From Candidatus Latescibacterota bacterium (GTDB lineage Bacteria; Latescibacterota; Latescibacteria; Latescibacterales; Latescibacteraceae), in the NCBI GenBank assembly GCA_018656855.1, contig JABHYP010000571.1, forward strand, positions 1-10,553: a stretch of 10,553 bases of DNA, given 5' to 3'. A model generated the notes under the pieces. That model did not search any database, was not told where the DNA came from, and was given only the letters and a program-made list of their open reading frames with translations. Made by a program: the position numbers and the translations under genes. Of this stretch, positions 6,803-10,553 are shown in pieces; positions within the stretch are counted from its first letter, which is position 1, and each line of letters opens with the position of its first letter.

Positions 6803-6892
6803 GTGGCAATCACCAAATGGAAATCAACTGGCAATGTATTGAAAAACGTCTCAAAGAACCCTTTCAGCGCAAGTGATAAGTTAGTAATGTGA
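6803..6892 (+). CDS. Possible 29-residue small protein, divergent from the DUF2975 operon
   Basis: A GTG at 6803 is preceded by a strong Shine-Dalgarno sequence (GAGGAGGG, 6789-6796) at 6 nt and opens a 29-codon frame ending in TGA. The product begins MAITKWKSTG, is basic and has no clear membrane segment or motif. I do not recognise it. A weak promoter (TTGATA at 6751, TAAATT at 6773, 16-nt spacing) overlaps the palindrome. It may be a real small gene under the same regulator, or the head of a gene truncated when this patchwork region formed. The unusually good ribosome binding site is the main support. Confidence 0.35.
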   Translation: MAITKWKSTGNVLKNVSKNPFSASDKLVM

Positions 6893-6930
6893 TGTTCGTC
6901 GAAAAAGTAGTCACAACCCGTTTTTCAGGC

Positions 6931-6967
6931 AAAAAAAGAAGGATTTTATACATAACTTAAATCCTTC
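6931..6967 (-). terminator. Minus-strand rho-independent terminator downstream of the tRNA remnant
   Basis: GAAGGATTT (6938-6946) and AAATCCTTC (6959-6967) form a perfect 9-bp stem with a 12-nt loop. Seven A residues (6931-6937) on the plus strand give a U7 tail only when read leftward, so it stops minus-strand transcription. The nearest minus-strand candidate upstream is the tRNA remnant ending at 7043, about 75 nt away. Confidence 0.75.
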
Positions 6968-7042
6968 AATAACAAAATATTATCTTGGTGGGGTAAAGTG
7001 AAAGATTTGCGAACTATTCATGTCACTTTTCAAAAGATTTAT

Positions 7043-7085
7043 TGGAGCAGATCGGGATCGAACCGACGACCTCCTGACAGCCAGT
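7043..7085 (-). pseudogene. 3' half of a tRNA (Ala- or Asp-like), 5' half missing
   Basis: Read on the minus strand, the T arm is complete: GTCGG stem, TTCGATC loop, CCGAT stem (7067-7051). It is followed by the acceptor half CTGCTCC and discriminator A (7043), with no encoded CCA. Before the T arm come a normal variable loop AGGTC and TCAGG, a plausible 3' anticodon stem. Further 5' the match fails. The required acceptor partner GGAGCAG is absent, no D arm can be drawn, and the anticodon stem pairs poorly. A 3' fragment that stops near the anticodon is what tRNA-targeting integrative elements leave as an attachment site, or what a deletion leaves. The original amino acid cannot be assigned with confidence. 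Confidence 0.7.
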
Positions 7086-7116
7086 AAAGTGATTATAAGT
7101 TTTGCGCCCGTCTGCG

Positions 7117-7290
7117 TTACCAAATAATATGAATAATATCAGCCGCTTCCGGTTTACCTTCCACTTCAATAATGATCCCATCGGGAGTGTTCAAAACATA
7201 GCCCCCAAGCCTGTGGCGTTTTGCAGGGCTATGCACAAACGGACGAAATCCGGCTCTCTGGACGATTTCTGTCACTTCTATATTTTCGAC
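7117..7290 (-). pseudogene. HypF N-terminal acylphosphatase-domain remnant
   Basis: A minus-strand frame of about 57 codons matches the acylphosphatase domain that opens HypF, the carbamoyltransferase of [NiFe]-hydrogenase maturation. It reads EIVQRAGFRPFV, then LGGYVLNTPDG and IIIEVEGKPEA. The expected acylphosphatase residues are present: the Arg of GFRPF and the Asn of YVLNTPDG. The GFRPF wording points to HypF rather than a free-standing acylphosphatase. It ends at TAA (7117-7119) after IIHIIW, roughly 25 residues short of a full domain, and the remaining ~650 residues of HypF are absent. No ATG opens it; GTG at 7275 would start too late for the first strand. No hydrogenase gene is near. 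It looks like a relic whose broken end abuts the tRNA fragment. Confidence 0.65.
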
Positions 7291-7526
7291 ACAAAAGTAA
7301 TATATAGCTGAATATAATTTTATTAATTTTCCAAATTTATCATAAAAATTACTGGTAGAAACTTTTTTTCTGATTTTATAATTTTGATTTCTGAATTCTT
7401 ATGGAAGGTGAAAACTGACGGAAAAAGGCTTGAGAGTTGCCGTTTCCTCTTGGAAACCATCGTTCTTTTTTTTATATTATTTAATTAGCACATTTTACAT
7501 ATCGAAAGAAAGGTGGTTATAAACAA
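7291..7526 (+). promoter_or_regulatory. A+T-rich thiC upstream region with two mutually exclusive hairpins
   Basis: No gene is seen. GGAAA-AA-GGC (7420-7429) can pair with GCC-G-TTTCC (7439-7447) around a 9-nt loop. Alternatively GTTTCC (7442-7447) pairs with GGAAAC (7452-7457) around TCTT, followed 8 nt later by eight T residues (7466-7473). Both use the same TTTCC, so only one can form, an attenuator-like layout. Promoter candidates are weak: TATAAT at 7377-7382 without a good -35, or TTGGAA (7450-7455) with 17 nt to TATATT (7473-7478). If the second is used, the hairpins fall outside the transcript. The conserved TPP-riboswitch cores are absent. AAGGTGG lies about 10 nt before the thiC ATG. 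Confidence 0.35.
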
Positions 7527-8822
7527 ATGACCCGATTAGAGAGGGCGCTCAAAAGGGGTAAAGTCACAGAAGAAATCAATCTGCTCGCCCGGTACGAACA
7601 TACAATCCCTGAAACCATTCTCAACAACGTTATCAGCGGCGAAATTGCTGTCTGCAAGAGTGATGTGAGAAATATCAAGCCTGTAGCCATCGGTAAAGGG
7701 CTGAGAATAAAGGTCAATGCCAATATCGGAACATCATCCGATGCTTCCTCGATTGAGGAAGAGGTTGAGAAAGCTCACACCGCTATCGAATACGGCGCAG
7801 ACATGATTATGGACCTTTCAACGGGCGGAGATATTCCCGAAATAAGGAAGCGTATCTTAGATTCTGTTGATGTCCCGGTAGGAACGGTGCCGATTTATGA
7901 AACCGCCCTATGGGCTGCAAAAAACAGTAAGGGTATGGTTCACATGACATCCGATGATATATTCCGTGTAATTGACGAGCAGCTTGCACAGGGTGTTGAT
8001 TTTATAACTGTACACTGTGGCGTAACACAAGCCGTGGTGGAACGGTTGATTGAACAGGGAAGGCTTACCGATATAGTCTCGCGTGGCGGGGCGTTTATTG
8101 TCGAATGGATGCTCTACAATAAAAAGGAAAATCCCCTCTATGTCGAATTCGACCGTCTGCTTGAAATAGCAAAAAAATACGATGCCACGCTGTCGCTCGG
8201 CGACGGTATAAGACCGGGCTGCCTCGCAGACGCCACTGACCGTGCACAGATAAGTGAGCTGATTGTCCTCGGCGAACTTGTTGACCGTTCACAGAGCGCC
8301 GGTGTTCAGGTTATTGTCGAGGGGCCGGGACATGTGCCGATAAACCAGATCGAAACCAACATCAAGATCATGAAGGACCTGTGTAACAATGCGCCGTTCT
8401 ATGTTCTCGGCCCGCTTGTCACCGATGGGTCTGCCGGTTATGATCATATAACTGCGGCTATCGGCGGAGCGGTTGCCGGTATGAGTGGTGCTGATTTTAT
8501 CTGCTATGTCACACCTGCCGAGCACCTGTGCCTGCCCTCGAAGGAGGATGTCAAACTGGGAGTAATCGCCGCTCGCATTGCTGCACATGCCGCGGATATT
8601 GCCCGGGGCTGGACCGGAGCGCGTGAATGGGACGATAATATGAGCGAGGCCCGAAAGAACCTTGACTGGGAGAAAATGTACGAGCTTAATATTGACCCGG
8701 AACACGCCCGAAAACTCCGTTCCGCAAACCTCCCTAATGACGACAAACTCTGTACCATGTGCGGAGAATTCTGCGCCGTAAATAAAATCGGTAATATTCT
8801 TGGCGTAACGAGAAAAGAATAA
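7527..8822 (+). CDS. thiC: Phosphomethylpyrimidine synthase ThiC (short form)
   Basis: Radical-SAM enzyme that rearranges aminoimidazole ribotide into HMP phosphate, the pyrimidine half of thiamine, in the cytoplasm. At 431 residues it is the short form without the N-terminal extension of the ~600-residue E. coli type, common in anaerobes and archaea. Diagnostic stretches include NANIGTSSD, MDLSTGGDIPEIR, VPIYETA, SLGDGIRPG, EGPGHVPINQ and GYDHITAAIGGA. The C-terminal cluster motif is C409-x2-C412-x3-C416 (CTMCGEFC), one residue shorter than the CX2CX4C of long ThiC. AAGGTGG about 10 nt upstream supports the ATG. The close paralog BzaF (benzimidazole synthesis for cobamides) is the main alternative, but no bza or cob gene is near. 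The stop TAA overlaps the rimO ATG by one base, so the genes are co-transcribed. No other thiamine gene is in the window. Confidence 0.96.
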   Translation: MTRLERALKRGKVTEEINLLARYEHTIPETILNNVISGEIAVCKSDVRNIKPVAIGKGLRIKVNANIGTSSDASSIEEEVEKAHTAIEYGADMIMDLSTGGDIPEIRKRILDSVDVPVGTVPIYETALWAAKNSKGMVHMTSDDIFRVIDEQLAQGVDFITVHCGVTQAVVERLIEQGRLTDIVSRGGAFIVEWMLYNKKENPLYVEFDRLLEIAKKYDATLSLGDGIRPGCLADATDRAQISELIVLGELVDRSQSAGVQVIVEGPGHVPINQIETNIKIMKDLCNNAPFYVLGPLVTDGSAGYDHITAAIGGAVAGMSGADFICYVTPAEHLCLPSKEDVKLGVIAARIAAHAADIARGWTGAREWDDNMSEARKNLDWEKMYELNIDPEHARKLRSANLPNDDKLCTMCGEFCAVNKIGNILGVTRKE

Positions 8823-10135
8823 TGGGAGCCATGCAATCATGCGTGTCGCCAAAAGCAGCTCTTGTTACCCTCGGCTGCCCGATGAACCAGGTTGATTCAG
8901 AGCGTATTATCGGAGGACTTGTATCACTTGGATTCGAAATCGTCCCCGAAGAGGAGGCGGATATCGTTGTTGTGAATACATGCGGATTTATCGAGGATGC
9001 GCGTGAAGAGTCAATCAATACGATCCTTTCTGTCGCCAAACTGAAAGAGACGGGGACTCTCAAGTCGCTTGTGGTCGCCGGGGGTCTTGCGGAACGTTAT
9101 CGCTCCGACCTCGAAAGCGAACTCACCGAAACCGATGCTGTTGTGGGTCTCAAAGACAGGGGACGCATTCCCATGCTGTGCAGGGAACTCCTCGCCTGCG
9201 GCCAAACTGGGAAAACCGGTTATCATCGAGTTGTCACCGGCCCTCCTCACACAGCGTACCTCAAGATAGCCGAGGGATGCGACAATCGCTGCTCATACTG
9301 CGCCATCCCAATGATTCGCGGCCCATACAGGAGTACACCTCAAGCGGAGATTCTCCGGGAAGCTGAAGAACTTGCTTCCGCCGGTGTCCGGGAGCTTATT
9401 CTTATCGCTCAGGATACAACAAATTACGGCTGTGACCTTGACGGCTGCTCTTTGCCCGGCCTGCTCCGGCGCCTGTCCGGCATCGATGCCTTTAAGTGGA
9501 TACGGCTCATGTATGCCCACCCGGCACATTTTTCCGATGAATTGATCGAAACAATAGCGGCGCTGCCACATGTGATCCCTTATGTGGACTTGCCTGTTCA
9601 GCATATTTCTTCTAAAGTTCTGAAGCGAATGGGGAGAGCCACTCCTCCTGATAGTATATACTCTCTTATCGACCGGCTCAGGGAGAAAATAGAGGGTGTT
9701 GTGCTCAGGACAGCGCTTATAGTGGGATTTCCGGGCGAAACGGATGAGGATTTTCGTGAGCTTCTTGATTTTATTTCGTATGTGCGGTTTGAGCGGCTCG
9801 GCGCGTTTGTGTATTCTCATGAGGAGGGAACAAGTGCCAGCGCTCTAATAAACAGCATCCCGGCTAAAGTGGCACGAAAACGCCATGAAACACTCATGGA
9901 AACGCAGTCACAAATTTCAGCGGAATTTCATCACTCTCTCATCGGCAGAGAACTGGAAATGATAATAGATACTGCAGATGACGGAAACGGCGTTGTAATA
10001 GGAAGAACATACATGGATGCCCCGGAGATTGATGGAAACCTAACTGGCGCCGGAAGCGTTCAAGAAGAAGATGTCTTCTGCCGTGTTCGGATAACAGGCG
10101 CTGGATTGTATGACCTTGAGGGTGATATAGTTTAA
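8822..10135 (+). CDS. rimO: Ribosomal protein S12 methylthiotransferase RimO, third auxiliary-cluster Cys missing
   Basis: Methylthiotransferase that adds a methylthio group to the conserved Asp of ribosomal protein S12 (D89 in E. coli). Domain order is normal: MTTase N-terminal domain (about 10-130), radical-SAM domain with C153-x3-C157-x2-C160 (CDNRCSYC), and TRAM domain (about 372-437). Length (437) matches E. coli RimO. RimO-type rather than MiaB-type wording is seen in TLGCPMNQVDSE, NTCGFIEDAREESI and PYVDLPVQHIS. Of the three N-terminal cysteines that hold the second [4Fe-4S] cluster, C19 and C54 are present. The third, normally in a GCL-x2-RY context, is Gly88 (GGLAERY), one base from TGT. 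Start choice is uncertain. ATG 8822 overlaps the thiC stop, while ATG 8831 or GTG 8843 are in frame, with GGGAG at 8824-8828. Confidence 0.95.
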   Translation: MGAMQSCVSPKAALVTLGCPMNQVDSERIIGGLVSLGFEIVPEEEADIVVVNTCGFIEDAREESINTILSVAKLKETGTLKSLVVAGGLAERYRSDLESELTETDAVVGLKDRGRIPMLCRELLACGQTGKTGYHRVVTGPPHTAYLKIAEGCDNRCSYCAIPMIRGPYRSTPQAEILREAEELASAGVRELILIAQDTTNYGCDLDGCSLPGLLRRLSGIDAFKWIRLMYAHPAHFSDELIETIAALPHVIPYVDLPVQHISSKVLKRMGRATPPDSIYSLIDRLREKIEGVVLRTALIVGFPGETDEDFRELLDFISYVRFERLGAFVYSHEEGTSASALINSIPAKVARKRHETLMETQSQISAEFHHSLIGRELEMIIDTADDGNGVVIGRTYMDAPEIDGNLTGAGSVQEEDVFCRVRITGAGLYDLEGDIV

Positions 10136-10155
10136 TTAATATTGGAAATAAATCC

Positions 10156-10553
10156 TTGATTATATCGCCAGAAAAAAATATTTTCTCTCATGATAGAGCG
10201 GCGCTTGCACCGCTTGCGGGCATAACGAATTCAGTTTTCAGGCGTATATGCGCAAGTTTCGGCGCCCGTCCGGTGATGACCGAGATGGTATCTGCTGATG
10301 GACTGGTTCGCGGAAAACCGGGTGATAAAACATCACGGCTTCTGAGCTTTAATGAGTCTGAACGCCCGATTGGCTTTCAGCTTTTTGGCTCGGATCCTGC
10401 AATCATGGCGGAAGCAGTCGGGAAAGCGCTTGAACTCAAGCCCGATTTTATTGATATTAACGCCGGCTGTCCGGCAAAAAAAGTTGTTACAAAAGGAAGC
10501 GGTTCGGCTCTGCTTTTGAACCTTGACCTTCTCGAGCGTATCGTGGGGCATGT
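10156..10553 (+). CDS. tRNA-dihydrouridine synthase, DusB-like (partial, runs off the right edge)
   Basis: FMN-dependent enzyme that reduces specific uridines of tRNA to dihydrouridine. The 132 visible codons cover the first part of the TIM barrel: LAPLAGITNSVFRR, then MTEMVSADGL, a strand GFQLFGSDP, and DINAGCPAKKV. The last contains the catalytic Cys and matches the DINMGCP signature, with Ala in place of Met. No ATG lies upstream in frame before the TEM motif, so an unusual start is needed. TTG at 10156 follows GGAAA by 8 nt and lies 20 nt after the rimO stop; an ATT at 10141 is a rarer alternative. The N-terminus before LAPLAG is short and unlike the usual IG-x-L-x-NP-x-LAPMAG strand. It continues the thiC-rimO operon. 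Family subtype beyond Dus is tentative. Confidence 0.92.
   Translation, partial: MIISPEKNIFSHDRAALAPLAGITNSVFRRICASFGARPVMTEMVSADGLVRGKPGDKTSRLLSFNESERPIGFQLFGSDPAIMAEAVGKALELKPDFIDINAGCPAKKVVTKGSGSALLLNLDLLERIVGH

Noticed and set aside
6993..7092. Direct repeat GTAAAGTGA at 6993-7001 and 7084-7092 flanking the tRNA remnant
   Set aside because: Nine bases of A+T-rich sequence 91 nt apart can arise by chance; no insertion-sequence ends or transposase accompany it.
7043..7118. A complete functional tRNA on the minus strand
   Set aside because: The length would fit, but GGAGCAG is absent, a D arm cannot be formed and the anticodon stem has weak pairing; only the 3' half is supported.
7320..7526. 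TPP riboswitch upstream of thiC
   Set aside because: The CUGAGA and ACCUGA-type conserved cores are missing from the whole region.
8289..8852. Minus-strand open frame of 187 codons opposite thiC
   Set aside because: It is a shadow of the G+C-rich thiC frame, with no promoter, ribosome binding site or recognisable domain.
9293..9820. Minus-strand open frame of 175 codons opposite rimO
   Set aside because: It is antisense to the radical-SAM domain and explained by codon bias of rimO.

Overview
The window is bacterial chromosome, probably from an uncultured lineage. Two exported Tat-signal oxidoreductases (an aldo/keto reductase and a Gfo/Idh/MocA-like protein) lie beside Fe-S-rich housekeeping genes (short-form thiC, rimO, a dus gene). 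I associate this mix with uncultured FCB or PVC-type bacteria (Latescibacterota, Planctomycetes and relatives). That placement is an inference and is weak; no marker here fixes the phylum.

Layout. 1-1207 (+): a coiled-coil protein with a degenerate M23/LytM domain (EnvC type), probably cut by the left edge, with its own terminator. 1315-2496 (+): a Tat-exported aldo/keto reductase with two C-terminal [4Fe-4S] motifs. 2672-2700: a terminator usable from both sides, shared with a convergent cold-shock gene (2723-2926, -). That gene has a good promoter and a roughly 110-nt leader with two hairpins. 3272-4417 (-): a Tat-signal Gfo/Idh/MocA-like protein whose usual EKP motif is changed. 4674-5360 (-): an atypical short-chain NAD(P)-binding protein. 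5361-5835: no gene, but a structured element with nested inverted repeats. 5836-6679 (-): a two-gene operon of a DUF2975 membrane protein and a YozG-like XRE regulator, behind a near-consensus promoter with a 15-bp palindrome just upstream.

6680-7526 is a patchwork: a possible 29-codon ORF, a minus-strand terminator, the 3' half of a tRNA, and a broken hypF acylphosphatase-domain remnant abutting it. This looks like a site of past integration or deletion. 7527-10553 (+) is a visibly more G+C-rich operon: thiC, rimO (overlapping thiC by one base) and the start of a dus tRNA-dihydrouridine synthase that runs off the right edge. thiC serves thiamine pyrimidine synthesis, while rimO and dus modify the translation machinery.

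The strongest points for a second look are the Cys-to-Gly change at the third auxiliary-cluster ligand of RimO, the foldback element at 5421-5683, the tRNA/hypF remnant junction, the structured csp leader, and the candidate operator for the XRE/DUF2975 operon. I found no CRISPR array, transposase, rRNA or intact tRNA, and nothing that amounts to a clearly new multi-gene system.
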